This document shows positions 7,937 through 16,192 of a DNA stretch of 64,000 bases, piece after piece. A program made the position numbers and the translations under genes. The notes beneath the pieces are model-generated. The model searched no databases, was not told where the DNA came from, and worked only from the letters and a program-made list of their open reading frames with translations. Source of the DNA: FACHB-1406 sp034189065. GTDB lineage: Bacteria > Cyanobacteriota > Cyanobacteriia > Cyanobacteriales > Spirulinaceae. Each line of letters begins with the position of its first letter. The first letter of the stretch is position 1. The DNA lies in NCBI GenBank assembly GCA_034189065.1, contig JAXHVQ010000012.1, positions 1-64,000 on the forward strand, written 5' to 3'.

Positions 7937-9733
7937 ATGAAACGCCCGACATTTTCCCTCGCCGTATTCCGCTATAGTCCGCGCGCCCTCACCTTAGTTT
8001 GGCGCACCAGTCGCCTTCTCACCCTGGTTCTCGCCATTCTAAGCCTAGCAGGAGGGTTGTTACCGGCCGCGATCGCCTACATGGGCAAACTCATCATAGA
8101 TGCCGTCGTCGCCGCCAGTCAATCGGGAGCAGGACGCACCCTAGCGCTAACCTATGTCACCGTCGAAGCCATCCTCGTCATCCTCCTCGCCGCCGTACAG
8201 CGCGGTTTAACCGTCTCCCAGTCCCTCCTGCGCGTCCTCCTCGGCCAAAAAGTCCACATCCTCATCCTCGAAAAAGCCCTCTCCCTCGACTTAACCCACT
8301 TTGAAGACTCAGAATTTTACGACAAACTCACCCGCGCCAGACGAGAAGCCTCCCATCGTCCCCTTTCCTTCATCACCCGCACCTTTCAACTGGCACAAGA
8401 TAGCCTCGCCGTCATTTCCTACAGCGCCCTACTCCTCAAATTCTCCATCTTAGCCGCCATTGCCCTCGCCGTCGCCGCCGTCCCCCCCTTCATCGCCGAA
8501 ACGCGCTATGCCGGACAAGCCTTTCGCCTCTTTCGCTGGCGTTCCCCAGAAACCCGACAGCAAAGCTATCTCGAAATTCTCATGGCGCGAGAGGATTTTG
8601 CCAAGGAAGTCAAACTCTACCAACTCGGTTCCTTATTTCTCTCGCGCTATCGCAATATTTTCCGCCGCTTCTATCGCGAAGATCGCAATCTTACCCTCCG
8701 TCGCGGCTTTTGGGGATATCTACTCAGTTTGCTAGGGACGGCAACTTTTTATCTCGCCTATATTTGGATTGCCATTGAAGCCATCGAAGGACGAATTTCT
8801 CTCGGAGATATGACTTTATATTTGATGGTTTTTCGTCAAGGACAGTCCACTTTTTCTAGTTTGTTAGCCAATATCGGCGGGATGTATGAAGATAATTTAT
8901 ATATGTCTAATTTGTACGAATATTTAGAACAAGAAATTGTCGAATCGGAAGGAGGGGCAACACAAGGATTGAGTCCCGGCGATGGACTGCGTTTTGAAAA
9001 CGTTTCTTTTGCCTATCCCGGCAGCAATAATTTAGCTCTCAACTGCGTCTCGTTTCACCTCAAACCGGGGGGAAAACTAGCCCTTGTTGGGAAAAACGGT
9101 TCGGGAAAAACCACTTTAATTAAACTCGTCAGTCGCCTTTACGAACCCGCTCGGGGACGCATTCTCCTCGATGGATTAGACTTGCAAAAATGGGATATTC
9201 AAGTGTTACATCAGCGCCTCAGCGTTATTTTCCAAGATTTCGTGCGCTATCAATTTACCGTGGGGGAAAATATTGGCGTTGGCGATGTGGTTCGCCTCGA
9301 AGATGGGGCGCGGTGGGAAACGGCAGCGAGGAAGGGAATGGCGAAACCGTTTATTGATACAATGCCTGAAGGTTTTTCGACGCAGTTGGGACGTTGGTTT
9401 AAGTCGGGGGTGGAATTGTCGGGGGGACAGTGGCAAAAAGTTGCCCTTTCGCGCGCGTTTATGCGCGAAGATGCGGATATTTTGGTGTTAGACGAACCGA
9501 CAGCGGCGATGGATGCAGAGGCGGAAGCGGAGATTTTTTCGCGTTTATCTCAGTTGACAGAACGGCAAATGGTGTTTTTGATTTCCCATCGCTTTTCTAC
9601 GGTGCGCATGGCGGATTGGATTATTGTGTTGGAGGGGGGAGAGATTCTCGAACAGGGAACTCATGAGGAATTGTTGCGACATAAAGGGCGCTATCAGCAG
9701 TTGTTTTCGTTACAGGCGGCGGGGTATCGGTAA
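7937..9733 (+). CDS. ABC transporter, fused permease and ATP-binding protein
   Basis: 598 residues. The N-terminal half has about six membrane segments (for example LLTLVLAILSLAGGLLPAAI and FWGYLLSLLGTATFYLAYI). The ATPase half has Walker A GKNGSGKTT (385-393), signature LSGGQ (494-498), Walker B ILVLDEP with Asp519/Glu520, and H-loop His551. This is a half-transporter that would homodimerise, as in lipid, peptide or drug exporters; the substrate cannot be read. The frame is open back to 7703, but that part lies antisense to the quinone reductase gene. The ATG at 7937 (MKRPTFSLAV) gives a normal exporter N-terminus. Confidence 0.88.
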   Translation: MKRPTFSLAVFRYSPRALTLVWRTSRLLTLVLAILSLAGGLLPAAIAYMGKLIIDAVVAASQSGAGRTLALTYVTVEAILVILLAAVQRGLTVSQSLLRVLLGQKVHILILEKALSLDLTHFEDSEFYDKLTRARREASHRPLSFITRTFQLAQDSLAVISYSALLLKFSILAAIALAVAAVPPFIAETRYAGQAFRLFRWRSPETRQQSYLEILMAREDFAKEVKLYQLGSLFLSRYRNIFRRFYREDRNLTLRRGFWGYLLSLLGTATFYLAYIWIAIEAIEGRISLGDMTLYLMVFRQGQSTFSSLLANIGGMYEDNLYMSNLYEYLEQEIVESEGGATQGLSPGDGLRFENVSFAYPGSNNLALNCVSFHLKPGGKLALVGKNGSGKTTLIKLVSRLYEPARGRILLDGLDLQKWDIQVLHQRLSVIFQDFVRYQFTVGENIGVGDVVRLEDGARWETAARKGMAKPFIDTMPEGFSTQLGRWFKSGVELSGGQWQKVALSRAFMREDADILVLDEPTAAMDAEAEAEIFSRLSQLTERQMVFLISHRFSTVRMADWIIVLEGGEILEQGTHEELLRHKGRYQQLFSLQAAGYR

Positions 9734-9754
9734 CAATTAAAAATTGAAAATTAA

Positions 9755-9868
9755 AAATGTTTTTTGTCCTTTGTCCTTCGTCCTTTGTCCTTTGTATAAG
9801 CGAGTGGTATAGCTAACGACCAATGACCAATGACTAATGACTAACGACCAATGACCAATGACTAACGA
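9755..9868. repeat. Short tandem repeats (GTCCTTT and AATGACC/AATGACT units)
   Basis: Repeated TTTGTCC units are followed by alternating CCAATGA/CTAATGA heptamers. These are the short tandemly repeated repetitive sequences common between cyanobacterial genes. They lie between two convergent genes and carry no coding signal. Confidence 0.75.
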
Positions 9869-9872
9869 CAAA

Positions 9873-10265
9873 TCAAATCGCCTCTTCGCTGCGGTAGGTA
9901 TAGAATTGTTGTAGGATGCCCAAGGTTTCAAATTCGTAGGGGGGAAGGGGACCGACGGCGAGGCGAGTGCGATAGACGCTGAAGAGGATGAAGTTGCTGC
10001 GTTGGGTTTCGTTGCCAATTAGCTGTTGCAGTTGAGGCCGTCCGGTATCGACGACGGTTCCTCCCACCGCTTGACACCACTGTTGGCCGAGTCCGCCGAG
10101 TTCGGGGGGAAGTTTTTTACAGGCGTTTTCTTTAAGGTATTGGGTTAGATATTCAACGGCGAAACTTTCGTAGTCGTCGGGACTCGGGTTGGTGAGTGCC
10201 ATTGCTGCTGCAACTGCGGCGAGGGTACCTCCTCCCAACGCGATCGCAATTTGAGAAGCTTTCAT
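9873..10265 (-). CDS. DUF4359 domain-containing protein
   Basis: 130 residues. An N-terminal hydrophobic segment (IAIALGGGTLAAVAAAMAL) is a signal peptide or anchor. It is followed by the DUF4359 pattern: NPSPDDYESFAVEYLTQYLK, two cysteines (KENACKKL and QQWCQAV) that could form a disulphide outside the cytoplasm, and the terminal RSNFILFSVYRT ... YEFETLGILQQFYTY. The family is found mostly in cyanobacteria and has no assigned function. An AAGAAG motif precedes the ATG. Confidence 0.8.
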   Translation of the reverse strand: MKASQIAIALGGGTLAAVAAAMALTNPSPDDYESFAVEYLTQYLKENACKKLPPELGGLGQQWCQAVGGTVVDTGRPQLQQLIGNETQRSNFILFSVYRTRLAVGPLPPYEFETLGILQQFYTYRSEEAI

Positions 10266-10357
10266 CTTCTTTTTGGTTTTAGTATATCAATTTATAGCTC
10301 CAACGCCTTCCCCCAAACACAATGGGGTGATATAATGATATACTGCAAGGTGAATAT

Positions 10358-10431
10358 GGCGAGCGTAGCCAAGAGGTTAAGGCAGTGGATTGTGGTTCCA
10401 CCATTCGTGGGTTCGAGTCCCATCGTTCGCC
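10358..10431 (+). tRNA. tRNA-His (anticodon GTG)
   Basis: A complete cloverleaf is seen. G58 of the local block is the extra G(-1) facing the discriminator C at 10431, a hallmark of tRNA-His. The acceptor GCGAGCG (10359-10365) pairs with CGTTCGC (10424-10430). The anticodon GTG is at 10392-10394, flanked by a GGATT/GGTTCC stem, and the T-arm is GTGGG-TTCGAGT-CCCAT. CCA is not encoded. Confidence 0.95.
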
Positions 10432-10486
10432 CTGGAAAATCGTTTTGAGATAAGGTTGAAATGAGGCGATCGCCCACCGCTAGCGA

Positions 10487-11113
10487 TTGGTCAATGGAGT
10501 CAGTATCCCATGTCAAGAGCGCGAATTTAGTCTAGCCAAAGCAAAACGAGAGTTAGGCTTGACAATTCTCAAAAAACGCGATATTTTCGCGACTGTTCCC
10601 GAACGACCGGCGAGTCCCGTACTTGCAGACGCGATCGATTATAACCTACCGATCGCATTAGGCAGCAACAGCGAAAAAGCGCGTTCCGAACTGATCGTTG
10701 CTCCCATTCTCATTGATTTACGCCGACAGTTTCAAGAAAAAATTAGTTTATTTTCTGGCGTTGAGTTTAATGTAGACTCGAGTAGGGGATTGAACGGGAT
10801 TTGCGATTTTTTAATTACCGAATCTTCTGAAGTTTTAACGATCGCTGCCCCTATCATTATCATTGTAGAGGCAAAAAAAGAAAATATTAATGCGGGTTTG
10901 GGTCAGTGTGCGGCAGAAATGGTTGCCGCCCAAATCTTTAACGAATTGGAGACAACAAATAAGCCAAAATTAATTTATGGTGCGGTGACAACGGGCAGCG
11001 TTTGGCAGTTTCTTAAATTAGAAGACAGCGTTTTAAGTGTGGAGCTGAACGAGTATTATCTTAAAGATGTCAATAAGATTTTGGGTATTTTGGCTAGTGG
11101 AATTTCTCGATAA
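10487..11113 (+). CDS. Hypothetical protein with PD-(D/E)xK nuclease-like motif
   Basis: 208 residues. The pattern Glu69 (KARSELIVAPIL), Asp107 (NGICDFLI), Glu128-Ala-Lys130 (IIIIVEAKKEN) and Gln140 matches the E...D...ExK...Q layout of PD-(D/E)xK restriction-like nucleases. The spacing of Asp107 to Glu128 is also typical. There is no ATG near the start. The frame opens after a stop at 10481-10483, leaving TTG 10487 or the next GTG (10490) as initiator. It begins about 55 bases after tRNA-His, a usual landing site for mobile DNA, but no direct integrase evidence is present. Function is unknown; nuclease activity is inferred. Confidence 0.7.
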   Translation: MVNGVSIPCQEREFSLAKAKRELGLTILKKRDIFATVPERPASPVLADAIDYNLPIALGSNSEKARSELIVAPILIDLRRQFQEKISLFSGVEFNVDSSRGLNGICDFLITESSEVLTIAAPIIIIVEAKKENINAGLGQCAAEMVAAQIFNELETTNKPKLIYGAVTTGSVWQFLKLEDSVLSVELNEYYLKDVNKILGILASGISR

Positions 11114-11121
11114 GTTGAATC

Positions 11122-11342
11122 TATAGTATTTCCGCTCCCAAATGCAAACAGCGGTCGAATACTACCAACTTTTAGTAATTCCTGGCTTGTCCTTCAAAGG
11201 AGTAAATTCTTCCTGTCTTAGTTCGCTAACCGGTTTGTAGAAGCGCTGATGCGGGTTCTCTATCTCTTTTGTCTGACGCACCGGGAGTACTTCTTCCATT
11301 CTTCCAAAGCTAAAAGTTTTACAACCTAAATAAAAATTCTAC
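11122..11342. mobile_element. MITE-like element, longer relative (copy F)
   Basis: About 220 bases starting TATAGTATTTCCGCTC and ending ACAACCTAAATAAAAATTCTA. The left end resembles the inner end of copies B and C (TATAGCGTTTTCGCTC). The right end, reversed, resembles the segment beside copies A and B (TTTAGGTTGTAAAAC). The right end stops 4 bases before the next gene's ATG, so it probably supplies the 5' leader of that gene. No ORF is inside. Confidence 0.5.
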
Positions 11343-11345
11343 ACC

Positions 11346-12269
11346 ATGAAACTATTTTACTATAAACGTCCCGACGGAGTTGAAAATTTTGGCGATCGCC
11401 TCAATACTTGGTTGTGGCCGCAACTCCTTCCCAATTACTTCGACGACGATGAAACAACTCGCTTTATCGGTTTTGGAACGCTATTAAATAATGCACTTCC
11501 CCGCCGCATTCCCAAGGCAAAAAAGGCGATTGTTTTTAGTACGGGAGTGGGTTACGAAAAGCCTTTAACGGTAATTCCCGGCTCCTGGAAAATTCATTGC
11601 GTTCGAGGACCGCTTTCAGCTCAAATGCTGGGACTTCCACAAGAATTAGCTGTCGCGGATGGAGCAATTTTAGCGAGACGATTATTTCAGCCAACAGCAA
11701 AAAAATCTACTTCCTTTTCCTTTATGCCCCACATTGAGCGCGCTATTCAAGCAGGAGAAACTTGGCAAAAAATTTGCGAAGAAATTGGTTTTTCGTATAT
11801 CGATCCCCGTTGGTCGGTAGAACGAGTTTTATCGGCAATTGACCAAACTGAAGTTTTGCTAGCTGAAGCAATGCACGGTGCAATTGTTGCCGACACTTTG
11901 AGAGTTCCGTGGATTCCTATTGTCACCAGTCCCAAAATTTTAGAATTTAAATGGCGCGATTGGTGTTATTCTGTAAAATTGAAATATCGCCCAAATTATC
12001 TTGCATCGCGCCTTGATTCTTATCCTCGCTATGCACGAGGAGTTCGTTCTTCATTGCGTTCGTTTCGACACTGGGGAAATTCCTTACAACAAAATGGACT
12101 TCAAAGTTTAAATGTATTCCAAAGCGCACCCTCTCAAAGTTTGGCTGGGCAATTGCTTCGAGTTGCCAAAACAGCGCGCCCTCAGTTGAGCTCGGAGGAG
12201 AGAATCGAGCAATTGACAGTGGAGTTGGAGTCTCGATTAAGCACAATCGCGCAGTCCTGTCATCAGTAA
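11346..12269 (+). CDS. Polysaccharide pyruvyl transferase family protein
   Basis: 307 residues. It shows the family features: an N-terminal ENFGDRLNTWLWPQLLP motif, GFGTLLN, the central CVRGPLSAQMLGLPQELAVADGA segment (R-G-x-x-S/T ... D-G/P), and the C-terminal EAMHGAIVADTLRVPWIP motif. Such enzymes transfer pyruvate from phosphoenolpyruvate to sugars of exopolysaccharides or cell-wall glycans. Its C-terminal ~80 residues are basic and less conserved. No glycan gene cluster surrounds it, so the polymer is unknown. Confidence 0.85.
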   Translation: MKLFYYKRPDGVENFGDRLNTWLWPQLLPNYFDDDETTRFIGFGTLLNNALPRRIPKAKKAIVFSTGVGYEKPLTVIPGSWKIHCVRGPLSAQMLGLPQELAVADGAILARRLFQPTAKKSTSFSFMPHIERAIQAGETWQKICEEIGFSYIDPRWSVERVLSAIDQTEVLLAEAMHGAIVADTLRVPWIPIVTSPKILEFKWRDWCYSVKLKYRPNYLASRLDSYPRYARGVRSSLRSFRHWGNSLQQNGLQSLNVFQSAPSQSLAGQLLRVAKTARPQLSSEERIEQLTVELESRLSTIAQSCHQ

Positions 12270-12354
12270 TATTGCGCATTTACTCAATAAAAATACTTAA
12301 TTGTCTCTAGTCAAGGTTTAAAATCCGCGATATGCTGACAATGGAGACAAAAAT

Positions 12355-12390
12355 GCCGCTAAAAATACTGAAAACAGAAAAAGCGGCTTT
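12355..12390 (+). terminator. Candidate rho-independent terminator
   Basis: GCCGCT (12355-12360) pairs with AGCGGC (12382-12387), followed by TTT. The loop is long (21 bases) and A-rich. It lies 86 bases after the pyruvyl transferase gene. Confidence 0.35.
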
Positions 12391-12533
12391 CAACGGCGAT
12401 CGCCTTGCTTTGACTCGGTAGTACGGACATTATAATGCAATGACCCTACATTTCAACGCAAGTTTTACGAAGCGCTGTCTTTGTCTTCGCTGTTTTAATG
12501 CTGTGACGCAAGTTGCACAATTCCCGCTTACTT

Positions 12534-13394
12534 ATGCCTTTACAAGCTTTTTCCCCTTTACCTGGAGCCGTTTTAGTTGCTCGCAGAGCGATCGAGGTAC
12601 GACAGCGCGGGCTTGACTATTTTAGCACTTTTCTCAGCTCTTTACATCTTTTCCAACTGAGCAAAGAACTCGACCAACCCCTGTCGTCCATCGCTAGTTT
12701 AGAAGACTTACAACAAAAAATCGATCGCACCCTTCAAGCTTTGGAAAATGCCTTTGAAAAAGCAAGTGGGTGCTGTAGCCATTGGACGATTGGCGGTTTG
12801 TTTGGTGCCGGTCCGATTGCTTCTTCTCTAGAGCAATTATTACACAAAACGCCAGCAAAATTTCACCCTCAATTGGCAAAAAAATATGAAAATAGCTCTA
12901 ACCTACATCGATTTGGCAAGAGCTTTGCAGCAGAACTTGCGGTTGGAATAGGTCTGAATTCAATCGCTTTAATGCACAGCTTTACGCCCGCTCTTGCTTT
13001 ACTGAGTCTCATTTCCAGTTCTTTCTTGGAAACGCTCATTCAGCATTTAATCGACACAATTTCTCTACAATCTTTCTGCGTTTTTACAAAACTTATCCGA
13101 GAAAGACTGGTCGAATATACTGAATTCAGACTATTTGTTCCCGAATACAGAGTATACGACAAGTTTTTCAACGAACATCGGCATCAACTGAGTCCAAAAT
13201 GGCAGGCGAGCGAACCGGCGGATAACTCTAAGATTTTTAAAACCATTTATCTTTTTGGAACTGCTGAAAGTCGCCGCGCGTTATTGCGAAAGATTCTGAA
13301 GGTTTTGAAGAGAGATGAGATATTTCGATCTCGACTTCAAAAAAGATTGCCTAAATTAGGCTTTGTTTTCTTAAAAACCCTGGAAGTGCTATAA
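12534..13394 (+). CDS. Hypothetical protein, unrecognised
   Basis: 286 residues from the ATG at 12534 (MPLQAFSPLPGAV); an upstream in-frame TTG at 12513 is less likely. Two hydrophobic stretches around residues 135-175 (AELAVGIGLNSIALMHSFTP, ALALLSLISSSFLETLIQHL) suggest membrane association. The N-terminal third is amphipathic-helical (SLEDLQQKIDRTLQALENAF). No known domain is seen. The stop codon overlaps the convergent crr6 gene tail-to-tail by 6 bases. Confidence 0.6.
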   Translation: MPLQAFSPLPGAVLVARRAIEVRQRGLDYFSTFLSSLHLFQLSKELDQPLSSIASLEDLQQKIDRTLQALENAFEKASGCCSHWTIGGLFGAGPIASSLEQLLHKTPAKFHPQLAKKYENSSNLHRFGKSFAAELAVGIGLNSIALMHSFTPALALLSLISSSFLETLIQHLIDTISLQSFCVFTKLIRERLVEYTEFRLFVPEYRVYDKFFNEHRHQLSPKWQASEPADNSKIFKTIYLFGTAESRRALLRKILKVLKRDEIFRSRLQKRLPKLGFVFLKTLEVL

Positions 13395-13868
13395 GCCAAG
13401 CATTGCAAAGAAATCGTCTTCGAGTTCGTATCCTAATGTTTGCGCGATCGCCTTCAGTTTTGTCGGCGTTGAAACTCCCTGTTGCTTTAACCAATTTCCC
13501 AGGACAAACATTTTATTCATAACAAAAATTTCGAGGGCCTCTGGATTGTACTGAATGCCCTCGGAACGGCTAAATTGGTGGGGAACGAGCATAGCGATAT
13601 AACGATAGGATTCCCCCGACTTCCCATCGAGTAAATAGAGAAACCAAGGATAACAAGCGTCGAGGCGTATAAACCACAAACGGACTTCTGAAATTTCCGA
13701 AAGTTCGCGCGGATCGTTCTCTTCTCTGGGATATTCGATATTGAAACTAATTTGCTGTTCGTAGTCGGTAAGATTCCCGTCAACTTGCCATTTTTCTAGC
13801 TTCTCTGTAACGGGAGAAAGTTCTAAGTTATGGAGGCACTCTGAGTTGAGTAAAATTTTAACGCTCAT
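13389..13868 (-). CDS. crr6: CRR6 family NDH-1 assembly factor (DUF1817)
   Basis: 159 residues. The protein has the highly conserved CRR6/DUF1817 core: FNIEYPREENDPRELSEISE, VRLWFIRLDACYPWFLYLLD, AMLVPHQFSRSEGIQYNPEA, LEIFVMNKMFVLGNWLKQQG. CRR6 is needed for maturation of the NdhI subunit of NDH-1, which functions in cyclic electron flow and respiration. The open frame extends back to 14237, but an AGAAGGA ribosome binding site sits 8 bases before the ATG at 13868, and the extra part would overlap the next gene. It follows that 79-residue gene by 5 bases, suggesting co-translation. Confidence 0.88.
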   Translation of the reverse strand: MSVKILLNSECLHNLELSPVTEKLEKWQVDGNLTDYEQQISFNIEYPREENDPRELSEISEVRLWFIRLDACYPWFLYLLDGKSGESYRYIAMLVPHQFSRSEGIQYNPEALEIFVMNKMFVLGNWLKQQGVSTPTKLKAIAQTLGYELEDDFFAMLGL

Positions 13869-13873
13869 TAATG

Positions 13874-14113
13874 TTATCCTTCTTGCAAAACTTCGACAAC
13901 TTCCCCTTCTATTATCTCGTATTCCCAGTTGGGATGTTTTTGGGCGAGGTGTTGGGCTGCGTCGTATTCTCCTAAGTCGCATAGGTGCAGGAGTTGTTCG
14001 TATCCTCGTTCTCGTTCTAGTTGTTTGTGGCGTTGGCTCAATTTTTTCCGTTTGGCTTCTTTGAGGGGAGGACGTTCTTTTCCTAATGCGTCTATTTGTC
14101 CGAGTTGTTGCAT
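13874..14113 (-). CDS. Small conserved protein upstream of crr6
   Basis: 79 residues, very charged. The first half is a basic helix (PLKEAKRKKLSQRHKQLERE). The second half has CDLGEYDAAQHLAQKHPNWE followed by YEIIEGEVVEVL. The end closely resembles the C-terminus of the neighbouring 394-residue protein (AQHPEWGYAIVEGRVVDL), so both carry an HPxWxYxIxEGxVV module. The 5-base gap to crr6 suggests an operon. The function is unknown; a link to NDH-1 assembly is only suggested by position. Confidence 0.7.
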   Translation of the reverse strand: MQQLGQIDALGKERPPLKEAKRKKLSQRHKQLERERGYEQLLHLCDLGEYDAAQHLAQKHPNWEYEIIEGEVVEVLQEG

Positions 14114-14309
14114 TTTTTATAAGGAGAGGGGGTTGAAAAATTAGAGAATTTGGGTCTTGCTTTTGGCGGTCGCTTTGTGATAGTCTATATGATAATGGGA
14201 ATAGTTTTGTTAATTTTGAAACAGTCACTATTCCCATTATTTAATATAGTGCCTCAAAAGGTTGGAAAAAATCAAGCCCCAAATTTAAAAAAATCTCCCA
14301 ACCACCCCA

Positions 14310-15494
14310 TCAAAACGGAAACAAATCGACAACGCGCCCCTCAACAATAGCGTAACCCCATTCTGGATGTTGGGCGATTTGAGCTTCTGCCAAAGTGCGG
14401 CTGAGAGGGCTATTATAGAGAGTTTGCATCGATTCTAACGAGGGAATCTCGCCCGGTAAATCGGAGCTTTCTTCTTCTGAAGAAGAGTCGGGAGATTTGG
14501 GTACTTCTGCTGAGGAATTCAAGGCAGGTCGTGTGGTAACTGCCGCCAATTTCCGCGCCACTTCTTCCTTAGAAACAAGGGGTTTTGCGGTAAAAGAAGG
14601 GGGGAGATAAGGGGAAGCTACGCCCAACTCTTTAGCTTTCAATGCTTGGTCGGCGAGGCGATCGCAACGCCGCAAAAACCCATCCCACAAATCCTGGCCG
14701 ACAACCGGATTCCTTAAATCGGTCCGCGCCCTCGCCACTGCTGCTTCTAAGGGTTCGCCTTTGTGAACGTAATACTGAATGCGTTCCTCCTCAAAAGCGG
14801 GGTAGGGAACGCCCGGTTCGACTTCCCAATCGCGCTTGGGTTTTTGAGTGGAACCCAAGGGACGTTGTTGGAGAAACTCTTCCCAATAGAGAGATTTTAA
14901 CCCCTTCGAGAGGCGGTCGATTTGATTAAAAACCCATCCTCCAGGATACTGAAACCCTTGGGCGATCGCGTAATCGAATAAAACCGTTTGAAACCCCTCT
15001 AATTGTTCCTCCGATTGCCACGGACCTTCAAAGCGATAATTGGGAATGACTCGAGTCGCAATGAGGGAACGAGTGACGGGAAAATGCGGATCCGTCTCGG
15101 TCGATTTGGCGGGAGTTTGCGATGCTTCTGGCGGCGACTTGGAGGTTGCAGAAAACACCAGTCGTCCAAACACTTCTAACTTTTTCTGGAAAGAATCTCG
15201 GTCTAAGGCAAATTCGAGGGTAGAATCATTAGCAGGGGTCAACCGTTCTTGGAGGAGACCGCGATCGCGTAATTGCTTGCGGGCTAACTCCTGTTCGCGC
15301 GCGGAAAGCCCCGTCGCCGCTTCAATATCGCGAACCGTCGCCCCAACCCACTCTTGAGGTGCATCGGTCTGCTGCGCGTATAAATAGCCCCAAAAAATCG
15401 CCGCGATCGCGCCCCCAAACAGTTTCGCCAGCTTCGGATAATACGTAAAAGGTTCGCCCAAATATTGCGACCAATCTTCAACTTGCACGAGCAT
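14310..15494 (-). CDS. Conserved protein with winged-helix-like N-terminus and C-terminal HPxWxYxI motif
   Basis: 394 residues from ATG 15494 (MLVQVEDWSQYLGEPF); the frame's first possible codon, a TTG at 15503, is less likely. The N-terminal 100 residues (YYPKLAKLFGGAIAAIFWGY ... ATVRDIEAATGLSAREQELA) read like a replication-initiator or DnaD-type winged helix: conserved hydrophobic helices and a T/S-E-x-E-x-A-R-K-x-L recognition-like helix. A central region (about 150-290) is conserved-looking (NYRFEGPWQSEEQLEGFQTV, PGGWVFNQIDRLSKGLKSLY). Residues 320-360 are Ser/Glu-rich linker. The last 25 residues repeat the motif of the 79-residue gene upstream of crr6. DNA binding is inferred. Confidence 0.7.
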   Translation of the reverse strand: MLVQVEDWSQYLGEPFTYYPKLAKLFGGAIAAIFWGYLYAQQTDAPQEWVGATVRDIEAATGLSAREQELARKQLRDRGLLQERLTPANDSTLEFALDRDSFQKKLEVFGRLVFSATSKSPPEASQTPAKSTETDPHFPVTRSLIATRVIPNYRFEGPWQSEEQLEGFQTVLFDYAIAQGFQYPGGWVFNQIDRLSKGLKSLYWEEFLQQRPLGSTQKPKRDWEVEPGVPYPAFEEERIQYYVHKGEPLEAAVARARTDLRNPVVGQDLWDGFLRRCDRLADQALKAKELGVASPYLPPSFTAKPLVSKEEVARKLAAVTTRPALNSSAEVPKSPDSSSEEESSDLPGEIPSLESMQTLYNSPLSRTLAEAQIAQHPEWGYAIVEGRVVDLFPF

Positions 15495-15507
15495 TACATA
15501 CAACCAA

Positions 15508-15560
15508 TGACAAAGGACTAATGACTAATGACTAATGACTAATGACTAATAACCAATGGC
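15508..15560. repeat. Heptanucleotide tandem repeat (AATGACT)
   Basis: Five or more consecutive CTAATGA units, followed by degenerate AACCAATGG. It lies in the divergent promoter gap between the 394-residue protein and the Fur-family gene. The same family recurs at 9.8, 40.1, 44.4 and 56.3 kb. Confidence 0.8.
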
Positions 15561-15626
15561 AAATTCAGCAATTCCAAGCTAAAGTGGTAATGATTATGTA
15601 TTAGCCCTTGCATTTTGGTTCGACCC

Positions 15627-16079
15627 ATGCAACACAAAGAAATCGCGCCCAAGCCCATTCGTTCCCTAGAAGATGCCCTCGATCGGTGTCAAACGTTAGG
15701 AATGCGAGTCAGTCGGCAGCGCCGCTACATTCTAGAGTTGCTGTGGCAAGCGCAAGACCACTTGTCGGCGCGAGAGATTTACGATCGCCTCAACCAGCAA
15801 GGCAAGGACATCGGTCATACCTCAGTGTACCAGAATCTAGAAGCCCTATCGGGTCAAGGAATTATCGAATGTGTCGAACGCTGTGACGGTCGGCTGTATG
15901 GCAATATCAGCGACGCACACAGCCATGTTAACTGTCTCGACACCAATCAAATCATTGATGTTAACGTAGAATTGCCCGCCGAGTTAATTGCCAAGATAGA
16001 AGCGCAAACCGGGGTTAAGATTGCAGAATACCGAATTGACTTCTACGGCTATCGGCAACCTCCTCAATCGGGTAAGTAG
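15627..16079 (+). CDS. Fur-family transcriptional regulator
   Basis: 150 residues from the ATG at 15627 (MQHKEIAPKPIRSLEDALDR); the TTG at 15615 is an unlikely start. The winged-helix DNA-binding domain is clear: GMRVSRQRRYILELLWQAQD, LSAREIYDRLNQQGKDIGHT, SVYQNLEALSGQGIIE. The C-terminal dimerisation/metal domain has DAHSHVNCLDTNQIIDVNVE, the place where Fur/Zur/PerR proteins have an H-rich loop and CxxC zinc site. Here only one cysteine stands at that site and the second CxxC is missing. The subgroup (Fur, Zur or PerR) therefore cannot be assigned. It should bind as a metal-dependent dimeric repressor. Confidence 0.85.
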   Translation: MQHKEIAPKPIRSLEDALDRCQTLGMRVSRQRRYILELLWQAQDHLSAREIYDRLNQQGKDIGHTSVYQNLEALSGQGIIECVERCDGRLYGNISDAHSHVNCLDTNQIIDVNVELPAELIAKIEAQTGVKIAEYRIDFYGYRQPPQSGK

Positions 16080-16192
16080 TCTGGGTTGAGTGCATCTTCG
16101 AGGGTGAAGGGAAATAGAAATTGACCCTGTTTTTTGTAAACTGAAAGTCGTGTATTTTAGAAACACTTCCCAATTAATTCAGAGAGATTGCG

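Noticed and set aside
13869..14237. N-terminal extension of crr6 by about 123 codons
   Set aside because: Arg/Thr-rich low-complexity sequence overlapping the 79-residue gene; the ribosome binding site supports ATG 13868.
15508..15560. Possible CRISPR array in the AATGACT repeats
   Set aside because: Units are 7 bases with no spacers; these are cyanobacterial short tandem repeats.
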